A stretch of DNA of 64,000 nt from Aliirhizobium wenxiniae (GTDB lineage: Bacteria; Pseudomonadota; Alphaproteobacteria; Rhizobiales; Rhizobiaceae), in NCBI RefSeq assembly GCF_014201355.1, contig NZ_JACHEG010000010.1:62001-126000 (forward strand). The letters run 5' to 3'. Shown in pieces: positions 52,013 to 60,011 of this stretch (position 1 is its first letter; the number at the start of each line of letters is the position of its first letter). Under the pieces are notes generated by a model that ran no database searches, was not told where the DNA came from, and saw only the letters and a program-made list of their open reading frames with translations. The position numbers were made by a program, and so were the translations under genes.

Positions 52013-52417
52013 TCAAAGCCCCCGCGCCCTCAAGGCTTCCAAGATGAGCCGATGGGTTGCCGCAGATAGTTGCTCATGCTGCTCAAGCGACACCTGGAAA
52101 ATTTTCGTCAGGACCTCGTCTTCTAGATAGAGAGAAATTCGCTTTCTTCTGGCAACGTCTCTGATCGTCTCCGTTGACGTTTTGGTCACCGCTTCCTCAC
52201 GGCGATGACGCGCTCTGTTCGCGGCGATGTCAGCCGTCGCGAGCTTCTCAATATCAGCAGGACGCTCCCCTGGGCTTTGTTGATCGGGCAACCACGTATC
52301 GAGGTCGATATTGGTCGGCATGTAGGAGGTCGCAGCGTCATCATCTGCTTTCGTCTGTTCGTCTCTGGTCCGCGATAGCGCAAGGATGTTTCCTGCTGGC
52401 GTCCGTTCTCGTGACAT
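52013..52417 (-). CDS. Ribbon-helix-helix-like plasmid protein
   Basis: 134 residues; a disordered N-terminus, then RKRISLYLEDEVLTKIFQVS and THRLILEALRARG, a CopG/ParG-type DNA-binding fold. Lying directly downstream of a ParA gene, it may be its centromere-binding partner or a relaxosome protein. Confidence 0.65.
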   Translation of the reverse strand: MSRERTPAGNILALSRTRDEQTKADDDAATSYMPTNIDLDTWLPDQQSPGERPADIEKLATADIAANRARHRREEAVTKTSTETIRDVARRKRISLYLEDEVLTKIFQVSLEQHEQLSAATHRLILEALRARGL

Positions 52418-52421
52418 GGAG

Positions 52422-53171
52422 CTAGGCCGCCTCCGTCTGGAGCAGACCTATGAACTCGTTATTGATCCGCTTCACCAGATCGATAGCATCGAGAACACTT
52501 TCGGAGGCGCGGCGCTTGGCGGATGGAGCCAGAGCAGGATTGTTTTCTATGGTGGCCAATTTGGAATAAAGGGAACCGAAGCCGGCACCGACGTCACTGA
52601 AATGGTTCCTTTTGCGGACGACGGTTTCAACTATGCGGATCTTACCACTGCTCAGAATTGCATGTACCTCCGGAAGTGAACGGTTATGCTTCAGCGCAAT
52701 CATGTCGACATAGTTCCAGATCGCGGCAAAGGGGATTGGTCCCGCTGCTCGTTTCTTCGAGATCTCCGTCAGGATCGTTGCGACCTTTATGGCCGATGTC
52801 GCCGCGGTCGGTTCGGGAATGATCGGGATTAGGACAGCGTCGCATTCATGATAGACCTCGATCGCCCGCTGATGGACATAGCCACCGACGTCATAGATAC
52901 GGATGTCGGCTTCGGGCCCCTCGGCGAGACGCTCGTGGAAGCGATCGCCGGGTGCGACGCGCAAATGGAGCAATGTGCCGTCGGTCGGTAGAAGACCACG
53001 CTTCATCGAGACATTGTACCATCGTGTCGATGACTCTTGCTCGTCGCAATCGACGAGAAGCGTGCGATGTCCCTGATGTGCGAACTCAGCTGCGAGATTA
53101 ACGTTGAGCGTAGACTTTCCCGCTCCTCCCTTGAAGGTCGAGATTGCCAATGAGAGTGGTTTGACTGCCAT
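52422..53171 (-). CDS. ParA-family ATPase
   Basis: 249 residues from ATG 53171 (GAGGAATATC upstream). The deviant Walker A FKGGAGKST and the Walker B LLVDCDEQ with P-loop partner are clear, as is YDVGGYVHQRA. The family moves DNA or protein complexes. Being in the mobilization operon it may position the relaxosome or coupling protein, as VirC1 does in Agrobacterium (inference). Confidence 0.88.
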   Translation of the reverse strand: MAVKPLSLAISTFKGGAGKSTLNVNLAAEFAHQGHRTLLVDCDEQESSTRWYNVSMKRGLLPTDGTLLHLRVAPGDRFHERLAEGPEADIRIYDVGGYVHQRAIEVYHECDAVLIPIIPEPTAATSAIKVATILTEISKKRAAGPIPFAAIWNYVDMIALKHNRSLPEVHAILSSGKIRIVETVVRKRNHFSDVGAGFGSLYSKLATIENNPALAPSAKRRASESVLDAIDLVKRINNEFIGLLQTEAA

Positions 53172-53207
53172 GATATTCCTCAATCCGACGTAGGTGATGT
53201 GCCGCGG

Positions 53208-53645
53208 TCAAAAATCCCAATACGACGGCGCCGGCTCATGAAGGTCACCGAGTGGTCCGCTAACTTTGGCGCGTCGTTCATTCTGTTGACGTGAGAGCAT
53301 CACTGACATTTGCACCTCTTCATCAAGCTCACGCTGACTTTTCACAGGCGGTGAACCCGGCCAACCCGCCAGAATGGGCAGGCAAAGCAGCGTGAAACTC
53401 ATGATCGTGGCTGCCTTGAACAATGGCGAATGAGCATAGAGATCTGAAGCCGATTGCCAGAGCGCCAGAGTCCACTCTGGAGGAAGGAAGGCATAGGAAA
53501 ATGCCAGGACGCCCCAAAAGGTGATGAAACATGCCGGCATCAGAAAAAAGGGCGCTACGACCGCAAGATATGCAAGCAGAATGAGGAACCAGACTGCTCG
53601 AATCATAAACTTTGCGATCTTGAGGGCTGTGCTCAATGCCGCCAT
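53208..53645 (-). CDS. Membrane protein of the mobilization operon
   Basis: 145 residues from ATG 53645 (GGAGGAAGG upstream). Two to three hydrophobic segments (about 17-42, 46-70 and 84-103), then a charged soluble tail ending APSYWDF. First gene of the operon that runs to the relaxase. No family recognised. Confidence 0.65.
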   Translation of the reverse strand: MAALSTALKIAKFMIRAVWFLILLAYLAVVAPFFLMPACFITFWGVLAFSYAFLPPEWTLALWQSASDLYAHSPLFKAATIMSFTLLCLPILAGWPGSPPVKSQRELDEEVQMSVMLSRQQNERRAKVSGPLGDLHEPAPSYWDF

Positions 53646-53773
53646 CCGCCTTCCTCCTTCCATTCATATGAGTGATTGTCACAAATTACACCGAATTTTT
53701 GACTTTCACCAGACTTGCACTGCAGTATAATTTTGTGCATTGTCGTCGCAGCAAATAGTTGACGGATGCGAGC

Positions 53774-54460
53774 ATGAGACATGACGCATGGCGGCTATAT
53801 CGCCCTGTTCTAATGGTACTTTCTGGTTTGGGGACCACGCTCTTCGACGTCACTCGAGCGGCAAGCGTGCAAGAAGTCATAGGGGCCGATCAGCGCGCCT
53901 ATGCTGCAGGAACCGATTTGATCCTGTTGCCTCAGTCTTCGCTTGATACCACATCGATCGCCAAAGCTGTTGATCTTCAGAGCGTGACAGCTGCAGGGGT
54001 ATTGAGCGGGAGCGTGTCTCTCGCCACCAATGCAACTTTTATCAGGACTGCCTGTGCACAGGCCCGCCAGACAGCTGCGGGCATCCAACTCGGCCATACG
54101 TGGGCGGTGTGCTTGACAGTCTCACCTGCTGCAATGATTTCCCTGCTCAACAAGGCTGGGCGCCATTCTGGAAGTGCGTTTCCGTGCCACAAGTTCAGTC
54201 GAACCCGGGGAACGACTGCCGCGCACGGCAGCGAATACATTTTTTCGGAAAATGGAACCGTTCAGTCGATGACCGAGAAAATGATCGGCAGAGGTATAGC
54301 GTCTTCGGCGCGGGACGGTGACGGTGACGGTCGCACCGCTTTTGTGAGCTACGCACGCACCGAAGATGGGGCACGCTGGGCCAAAGCCGGCATTTGGCAG
54401 AACCGATCCGTCCAATACCCATACGGTGAGCGATATCGCTCCCAGCATTTAACCATCTGA
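53774..54460 (+). CDS. Secreted protein, unknown function
   Basis: 228 residues. A signal-like N-terminus (LYRPVLMVLSGLGTTLF) is followed by a Ser/Thr/Ala-rich region and a C-terminal ARWAKAGIWQN segment that recalls the end of SNase-like proteins found next in the operon. Divergent from the mobilization operon; first of a set of exported proteins in the transfer region. Confidence 0.6.
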   Translation: MRHDAWRLYRPVLMVLSGLGTTLFDVTRAASVQEVIGADQRAYAAGTDLILLPQSSLDTTSIAKAVDLQSVTAAGVLSGSVSLATNATFIRTACAQARQTAAGIQLGHTWAVCLTVSPAAMISLLNKAGRHSGSAFPCHKFSRTRGTTAAHGSEYIFSENGTVQSMTEKMIGRGIASSARDGDGDGRTAFVSYARTEDGARWAKAGIWQNRSVQYPYGERYRSQHLTI

Positions 54461-54477
54461 TGTGGAGGAGAAACGTG

Positions 54478-55107
54478 ATGTTTATTTCCACGATTTTTGC
54501 ATCCGGCTTGTACGTGAGCCTCTACATGTCGGAGCGGATCATACCAACCGGTGGCCATTCCTCGCTGGTCCACACTCCTTTGATTATTCGAAGTCAGGCA
54601 GAGCAGGATGATGCAACCTCGTCGGCAGTTACAATGTCTAATACCGCCTTCACTCCATTCCCAGCCAGCGCGCAATTCGAGGCAGGTGACGCCTGGGTTT
54701 CAGGCGGACGTCGCTATCGTCTTTACGGTATTCAGGCTTGTCTAAGGGGAACCCTCATCACGGATGCGAATGGAATGGCTCGCGATTGCGGCGAGCTGAA
54801 TGTTATCATGATCCAGGCGATTATCAGGGACACAAAGCCTGTCTGCCAAGAAGTGACAGACATCGACCAGAACAACGTCGTGGTCGTTTGCCAGACCACA
54901 ACCGGTGAACGCAGATACGATCTCGCAACCTACCTTATCGCCCAAGGGTGGGGATTTGCGGCGATGAACGACCAAGGTCAACTTATCGTTCCTGGCTACA
55001 GAATTGCCGAGGATAGCGCCCGGTCCGCTCGCGCGGGCCTGTGGGCCTCATCCGACCTACCCCATCCTGTTTCAGTCCTGCAGCAGCAGGGAGGTAACCG
55101 CCGATGA
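54478..55107 (+). CDS. SNase-like (thermonuclease family) protein 1
   Basis: 209 residues from ATG 54478 (GGAGGAG upstream). After a membrane/signal segment the SNase fold is visible: AGDAWVSGGRRYRLYGIQAC, then CGELNVIM and YDLATYLIAQGWGF, ARSARAGLWAS. The catalytic Arg-Glu-Arg of nucleases is not clearly conserved, so it may be a binding rather than a cleaving version. Relatives are common in rhizobial transfer loci. Confidence 0.75.
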   Translation: MFISTIFASGLYVSLYMSERIIPTGGHSSLVHTPLIIRSQAEQDDATSSAVTMSNTAFTPFPASAQFEAGDAWVSGGRRYRLYGIQACLRGTLITDANGMARDCGELNVIMIQAIIRDTKPVCQEVTDIDQNNVVVVCQTTTGERRYDLATYLIAQGWGFAAMNDQGQLIVPGYRIAEDSARSARAGLWASSDLPHPVSVLQQQGGNRR

Positions 55108-55724
55108 AGGCTCCTTCCAGACTTCTATTCGCCCTGCTCCTCTTACCCTCTCCTTCAGTCGCCCAAACACGATCGACCGATCTTCCGCGCCAAATGTATG
55201 GGAGAGTTCAGGTTGTCGATAGCACGACCTTCAAATTCATTAGGAACAAGCAGCTCGTACGCTTAGCGGGATATGAAGCCCCTCGGATCAGGCAGACGGC
55301 AAACAGCAACGGTGTCTGTTGGCCTGCGGGCGAAGTATCTCGAGCATGGATGGTTCTGAGAACACTTGGCCGGGATGTAAACTGTGCGCCGATCGGGCGG
55401 GATCGCAACAAGATTCTGATCGCCCATTGCTTCGTCGGAGAAACGAACCTCGCCGCGACAGCGATCTCCGAGGGAATCGGATACGCGTTCAACTATCGCG
55501 ATGAACCGCAGGTGCCGGCCTATTTCGATATCGAACGGAAGGCACGTGGATTGGGCTATGGCGTTTGGTCTTCGCCTGACCTGCCGACCCCTTGGCTCTA
55601 CTCAGCGTCGCTGGGAGAAACTGTAACGCGGGATTCCGAACGGCCGGATACTCTGGCCGGTCTGCCCCTCCTCTCGCCGGTCGCCAATAAGATCGATGAT
55701 GTCAACGATGCGCATGGAGGCTAG
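55104..55724 (+). CDS. SNase-like (thermonuclease family) protein 2
   Basis: 206 residues, overlaps the previous gene by four bases. A signal peptide (about 1-20, ending SVAQ), then VQVVDSTTFKFIRNKQLVRL, LAGYEAPRIRQ, CWPAGEVSRAWM and ARGLGYGVWSSPDLP. The layout is the same as the preceding gene; probably the product of a tandem duplication. A role as nuclease or in the T4SS envelope is open. Confidence 0.78.
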   Translation: MKAPSRLLFALLLLPSPSVAQTRSTDLPRQMYGRVQVVDSTTFKFIRNKQLVRLAGYEAPRIRQTANSNGVCWPAGEVSRAWMVLRTLGRDVNCAPIGRDRNKILIAHCFVGETNLAATAISEGIGYAFNYRDEPQVPAYFDIERKARGLGYGVWSSPDLPTPWLYSASLGETVTRDSERPDTLAGLPLLSPVANKIDDVNDAHGG

Positions 55725-56039
55725 ATGCTTCGCTTAATCAAGGTTCTTTCGATCACGATGTTCCTGGTCGCATCGAGCGAGGCGATCGTCCTCGCGCAAA
55801 GTGCTGCCACGCAGTCGCAAATCCAAAAACGCGACCCGAACGTTTGTGGTGCCGCAGGCGCTGCTTGCGACCCAGCAGAAGTCCAAGAATGGAAAGCGGT
55901 TGGCAACCGATTGGCGGATCTTTCTTCGGCCGATCTCAGTCAATACGCCTATGCATGCGTGGAGCATCGGGACTGGAGGCAAGAGTGCGAGACGGATCCG
56001 ATCGCCGTTCTGAAACGGCTTGACATCAAGGGATATTGA
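55725..56039 (+). CDS. Secreted small protein, 104 aa
   Basis: The ATG follows the previous stop directly. A signal peptide (about 1-25, ending VLAQ), then a mature part with four cysteines (VCGAAGAACD, YACVEHRDWRQECE), fitting two disulfides in the periplasm. No family is known to me. Confidence 0.7.
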   Translation: MLRLIKVLSITMFLVASSEAIVLAQSAATQSQIQKRDPNVCGAAGAACDPAEVQEWKAVGNRLADLSSADLSQYAYACVEHRDWRQECETDPIAVLKRLDIKGY

Positions 56040-56042
56040 ATA

Positions 56043-56546
56043 ATGTCGACGAGATCGTCCGTCGGATGGTTGATCGCTGTGGCGCCGGTCTCATTCTTGT
56101 TCGGTTCGGCCGGAGGTTACGCGGTGCATGATCAGCTCACTGAGGCTCAAGTCGCTGGACTCACGCTGGAAATCTCGCGTTTGAAGGAAGTGGCCGATCA
56201 CCCAGCCATCGACAGGCCCACCGATCAAGAGGCGACCGCCGCGATCGCGAAATCAGGGCGAACGATGGAAGTTTCGGAATGTAAACCTCGCCAGGCAGTG
56301 CCTGATCGTCGGGCGCAATCCGCAAAACCAGTCCACAAGCCTCCGCTTGGCCTCTGCCGGCGATATCGAGACGTTCTACTGGATCGACGGCGATCTAGGT
56401 TATGCGGTCACCGGTGGGGTCACCTGCACTGGAATCATCACCACAACCGCTGGAACATTCTCCGGATCGAGGCAGCCTGGAGTGCTTTCGTTCGCGAAGA
56501 TCCGCGGTCGCTGGGAGAAGTGCAATGATACAGGATGGAGGCATTG
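56043..56546 (+). pseudogene. T4SS-associated membrane protein gene, frameshifted
   Basis: The starting frame gives a membrane anchor (WLIAVAPVSFLFGSAGG) and a helical stretch up to about residue 75. It then turns into His/Arg-rich nonsense. From about 56280 the +1 frame reads NLARQCLIVGRN and DIETFYWIDGDLGYAVTGG, clearly protein-like, and ends before the TrbM-like start. One indel near 56270-56290 would rejoin both. Sequencing error cannot be excluded. Confidence 0.6.
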
Positions 56547-56547
56547 G

Positions 56548-57090
56548 ATGAACCGGATGCTTTTTGCCTTCTTGGCGCTGGCCGGCTCTGGACTTGGACT
56601 GATCGCGACACCAGCCAAATCAGAGGAGGCGTCATGGGGATGCCAGATCCTATTATGCGCGGCCTCCCAAAATCCGTCTTGGCATGGTGTAGGCTATTGC
56701 ATTCCACCCATGACGAGGCTCATCTCGGCGATGAAAAAGCCAGGCTTCTCATGGCCGGTCTGCCATGAAGCAAATGCTGACAAACCCGGCCATGAAGCCT
56801 TCGACGAGTGCCCGGCTGGTACGACGATCGGATATGGCGCCCAAGGGGAGAATGGCTGGCAAGGAGAGCCGGACCAATGCATCAAGACGGTCAACCTGTG
56901 CCAATCTTTGGGCGGTCGAGACACGAGCACATGGAGACGCGGCTCCTCCAGTGATGCTTTTTACGGTGACAGCAATAGCTGTATCCAGCAGAGCGGAACG
57001 CCACGGCCTCGTCGAGCAGATCCCTATTTCGTTGACATACCCAACGATCAGGGCGTGAAGCAGAGATTCTGGTTCAATCTTAACTACTAG
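56548..57090 (+). CDS. TrbM/KikA-like conjugal transfer protein
   Basis: 180 residues from ATG 56548 (GGAGG seven bases upstream); a signal peptide of about 25 residues. The mature start WGCQILLCAASQNPSWHGV followed by C-PPMTRLISAMKKPGF, with many cysteines, is the TrbM pattern. TrbM proteins are periplasmic factors of conjugation systems. Last of the divergent exported set. Confidence 0.85.
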   Translation: MNRMLFAFLALAGSGLGLIATPAKSEEASWGCQILLCAASQNPSWHGVGYCIPPMTRLISAMKKPGFSWPVCHEANADKPGHEAFDECPAGTTIGYGAQGENGWQGEPDQCIKTVNLCQSLGGRDTSTWRRGSSSDAFYGDSNSCIQQSGTPRPRRADPYFVDIPNDQGVKQRFWFNLNY

Positions 57091-57106
57091 GCGTTCAGAT
57101 GTCGTA

Positions 57107-57445
57107 TCAATCCGGGAGGTCCCTCTTCGTTTTCTTGCGCCGCGCGAGCAAAGCGGCAACGCGCGGGAGGTCGGTGTCGGTGACTGCTAACAGCTCCTCG
57201 ATAGTGACGTTCCATTCCCGGGCCATTTTATCGAGAGTGGACAGTTTAACGTCACGCATGCCGCGCAAAACCTGCGACATGTATGCCTCCGTCACGCCGA
57301 GCTGCTCGGCAAGCTCCTTGGCCCGCGCCCCGCGATCGCGCTTCAGGCGATCGATCCCGATGGCAAGCCGATCTGGGAGTGAAAGATCGTCCAGGATCGA
57401 AGGGTCGATCGATTCGACAGCTTCGCGAGTCTTCACACGCGGCAT
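57107..57445 (-). CDS. XRE-family HTH regulator
   Basis: 112 residues from ATG 57445 (AGAGGAC upstream). HTH: ARAKELAEQLGVTEAYMSQV then VKLSTLDKMAREWNVT. Convergent with the TrbM-like gene. Likely controls a transfer promoter (inference). Confidence 0.85.
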   Translation of the reverse strand: MPRVKTREAVESIDPSILDDLSLPDRLAIGIDRLKRDRGARAKELAEQLGVTEAYMSQVLRGMRDVKLSTLDKMAREWNVTIEELLAVTDTDLPRVAALLARRKKTKRDLPD

Positions 57446-57718
57446 TGGCAGTCCTCTTTCGAACGATCTGCGATCGCCGAACGGTGTTGAGCTGCTGCCC
57501 ACAGATGGCGGAGGTTGGACGCTTCTGCAGATCGAAAAATTGCACGGATCATAACACGTCCAAAGTCGAGTACTTCAGGCGAGTTCTTACACCGGGGTGA
57601 TATATTCCCGCAAGAGGACGGCACGACGGACCGGGTTCCAAACTTCTCTATTCCCGCACTGCTTGCCCTGTCCCGGAGGCCGCAGGGAATAAAACACAAT
57701 CAGAGGAAATAAACTACG

Positions 57719-58006
57719 TTGTCTGATTTCCTGGGCCAATACCGCATTAGAGTCCGAAGCCTGCTCAGCGCCGCTGCCGTTCTGACAGCCGTCTTCATCT
57801 GCGCGAAGTTTGCCACTTCCGATGTGCTGATGTTGGGCTACACGATGGTGGTGCCGGTTTTCGTATTCCTCTCCGCCCTCATCGAAGATGCCAGTGTCCG
57901 AACGCATCGTAGCGGCTTGCTGGTTTGTCTCGAGATGGCGATATCTGCAGGTGGCGCAGCGGGCGTGGGATACCTTGGATATCGCCTTTGGCTCCTCGGC
58001 TATTAA
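57719..58006 (+). CDS. Small membrane protein, 95 aa
   Basis: TTG start 57719, with GAGG at a rather long distance. Three hydrophobic segments (about 15-30, 39-53, 70-93). No family. It lies 12 bases before the DUF1173-like gene and may be co-transcribed. Confidence 0.5.
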   Translation: MSDFLGQYRIRVRSLLSAAAVLTAVFICAKFATSDVLMLGYTMVVPVFVFLSALIEDASVRTHRSGLLVCLEMAISAGGAAGVGYLGYRLWLLGY

Positions 58007-58018
58007 CTGTGTCGCTAG

Positions 58019-59377
58019 ATGCGGATCGTTGTGCGCAATAGCCCCGGCCATGAGCTCGACACTCTCACAGGACAGGAAGGGGCCGCCCTTCGTGCGTGGT
58101 ACGGAAACGCCGCATCAAAGGAGGACGAGGCTATCGCTCTTGCAGTGATCCAAAGGGCAAAGCTGATGGACGGCTGGATATCCTGCAACTGTGTCACCGG
58201 GCGGTTCCGACCATTGTTGGCGCCGATCCAGCAGGAACACACTTTCACTCTACGCCGGCTAATCTCAAGAGAACCTGGCGGTCGGCACGACGAAGAACGG
58301 CCGAACCATGCCCAAAGCTGCGCATTTCATATGGACAAGGACGGCAGCCCAGCGCTTATCGACCGCGATTTTCATATCCGTCCAATTCCGAAGTCTGAAA
58401 GGAGCTATGTCGATCCGCTTCCGGCTATCCCCGATCGTCTTGCCGATCTGTCAGATCGCGGGCTTGCTCGGCCGAGCGAGAGAAATGATCGCCCGTCGAG
58501 ACTCGGTAGCATTCTGTGGCGCATCCTCGACAAGGCGCAGATCAACATCATCCCGCCGTTGCAGCAACGACCGCAATTCTCGCTTGGAAGCCAACTTTCC
58601 CGACTGCGCTCTGCCGCAAAGGAATTACGGGTGTTACGTACTTGGTCCCTCAACGCCCTGACATCGACATGGGCGGGAGACTACTGGGATGCCGCAAGCC
58701 GTTGGCAGGGCTTGCTTTCTCAATCGCGCCCGGATTGGCCACCGGCGGTTCGACGCACTGGATTTATGCTCCTATACGCGAAGAGCGTGTCCGCCCGTTC
58801 TATCACGCCGGTATCGACTGCGCGGACGATAGATCTCATGGGCAAGGTCCGCCAACCGCTGCGAGGCGACCCCGCCCATAGGGGACCGTATCTCGTTCTG
58901 CTCAACGCTGATTTCGGGGATGATGACGACGGACCGGCCAGGGCGGTCCACGCCTATGCCCAGCCCGTCTATAATTCCGATACGCTCTTCCCAATCGAGT
59001 CGGAGTTCGAGCGACACGTGTCCCATTTGCTGTTCTGGCTGCAGGATGCTCTGTTTGAAGCGATGCCCGACCTGCAGATAGGGATCATCAAACCGCTTTT
59101 CGCTTTGGAAACCGAGACCGGCCTATGCCGGCCGGACTTCATCCTAGAGGCGACCTATCGAGATAATCCGACTGTCGCGCTCGTTGTTGAGGCAATGGGC
59201 ATGGAAACCGACGAATATAGGGCCGCAAAGGCGAAGACATTGCCGCGGATGGAGCAGATCGGACCGGTCTTTTTGATCACTCCCTTGGATCTTGCTAAGG
59301 AACACTCAGCCGGATCCGCTCAGCGCGTTATGCAGTGGGTCATTCACCGAGTTCGCCATGCGAAGACAGGACGGTAG
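58019..59377 (+). CDS. DUF1173-like protein with a possible PD-(D/E)XK end
   Basis: 452 residues. Early Cys/His blocks (WISCNCVTGRFRP; NHAQSCAFHMD) are as in DUF1173 proteins, common near rhizobial T4SS genes. The C-terminal part shows RPDFILEATYR and VALVVEAMGM, resembling PD-(D/E)XK endonuclease strands, then KAKTLPRMEQIGPVFLIT. A DNA-acting role is inference from this pattern and location; I have not confirmed the family. Confidence 0.6.
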   Translation: MRIVVRNSPGHELDTLTGQEGAALRAWYGNAASKEDEAIALAVIQRAKLMDGWISCNCVTGRFRPLLAPIQQEHTFTLRRLISREPGGRHDEERPNHAQSCAFHMDKDGSPALIDRDFHIRPIPKSERSYVDPLPAIPDRLADLSDRGLARPSERNDRPSRLGSILWRILDKAQINIIPPLQQRPQFSLGSQLSRLRSAAKELRVLRTWSLNALTSTWAGDYWDAASRWQGLLSQSRPDWPPAVRRTGFMLLYAKSVSARSITPVSTARTIDLMGKVRQPLRGDPAHRGPYLVLLNADFGDDDDGPARAVHAYAQPVYNSDTLFPIESEFERHVSHLLFWLQDALFEAMPDLQIGIIKPLFALETETGLCRPDFILEATYRDNPTVALVVEAMGMETDEYRAAKAKTLPRMEQIGPVFLITPLDLAKEHSAGSAQRVMQWVIHRVRHAKTGR

Positions 59378-59634
59378 TTCCACGCTATAGGTCTATCGAG
59401 TTTCCATCGCCGGTGTTTGCCCAATTCTTGCAGCAAACTTATCATCTGCTGGTCGCGAGGATGTTCGAGGAGGTTCACGTGCAGAACATCCGAACGAATA
59501 CCTAGGTGATCGTTATCTCAATTATCACTCGCAGAAGTTTAGGAAGGTCCTTGTGCCACTCCCACTTTCGGTAGTTGCCTAGGCGTGATGCGTGGCTATA
59601 CCTAACTTCATCGTTTGCGAAAGGGTAAAAAGAC
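59378..59634. other. Intergenic stretch without a gene
   Basis: I see no supported gene. It could hold an origin of transfer or regulatory sites, but no clear inverted repeat pattern stands out. Confidence 0.4.
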
Positions 59635-59925
59635 ATGGAAACAGTCGTTTACGGGTTCCAGATTTCCCCGGACTTCGATGACGAATTTGTCTTCGCGGCA
59701 ACTCAAGAGCGGTGCCAGGAGGAATGCGTGCAGCATCGCAACGATATCCTGACTAGCAGTGATCAATATGGCGCTCATAATCCCCTTGGTGCGATGGCCA
59801 TATATCGATTTACTCTGAAATCACTATCAACAAACGAACTCCTAACCGTGCTTAACGACGAACACCTCGACCTGTTGAAGAATGCTGTTGTCGAAAGGAA
59901 ACTGGTTGCGGTCGTTGCGGAATAA
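59635..59925 (+). CDS. Hypothetical protein, 96 aa
   Basis: ATG 59635 follows GAAAGGG. The acidic soluble protein has two cysteines (ERCQEECVQ) and no known motif. Convergent with the VirD4 gene. Confidence 0.55.
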   Translation: METVVYGFQISPDFDDEFVFAATQERCQEECVQHRNDILTSSDQYGAHNPLGAMAIYRFTLKSLSTNELLTVLNDEHLDLLKNAVVERKLVAVVAE

Positions 59926-60011
59926 AAAATAGGAGGCCTCACCCCCGGGATCGAAGGGTAAGTCTTTGTAAGGGCGACATCGTCGCTCCCGCGTTGCAAA
60001 TTGCGGCAGAC

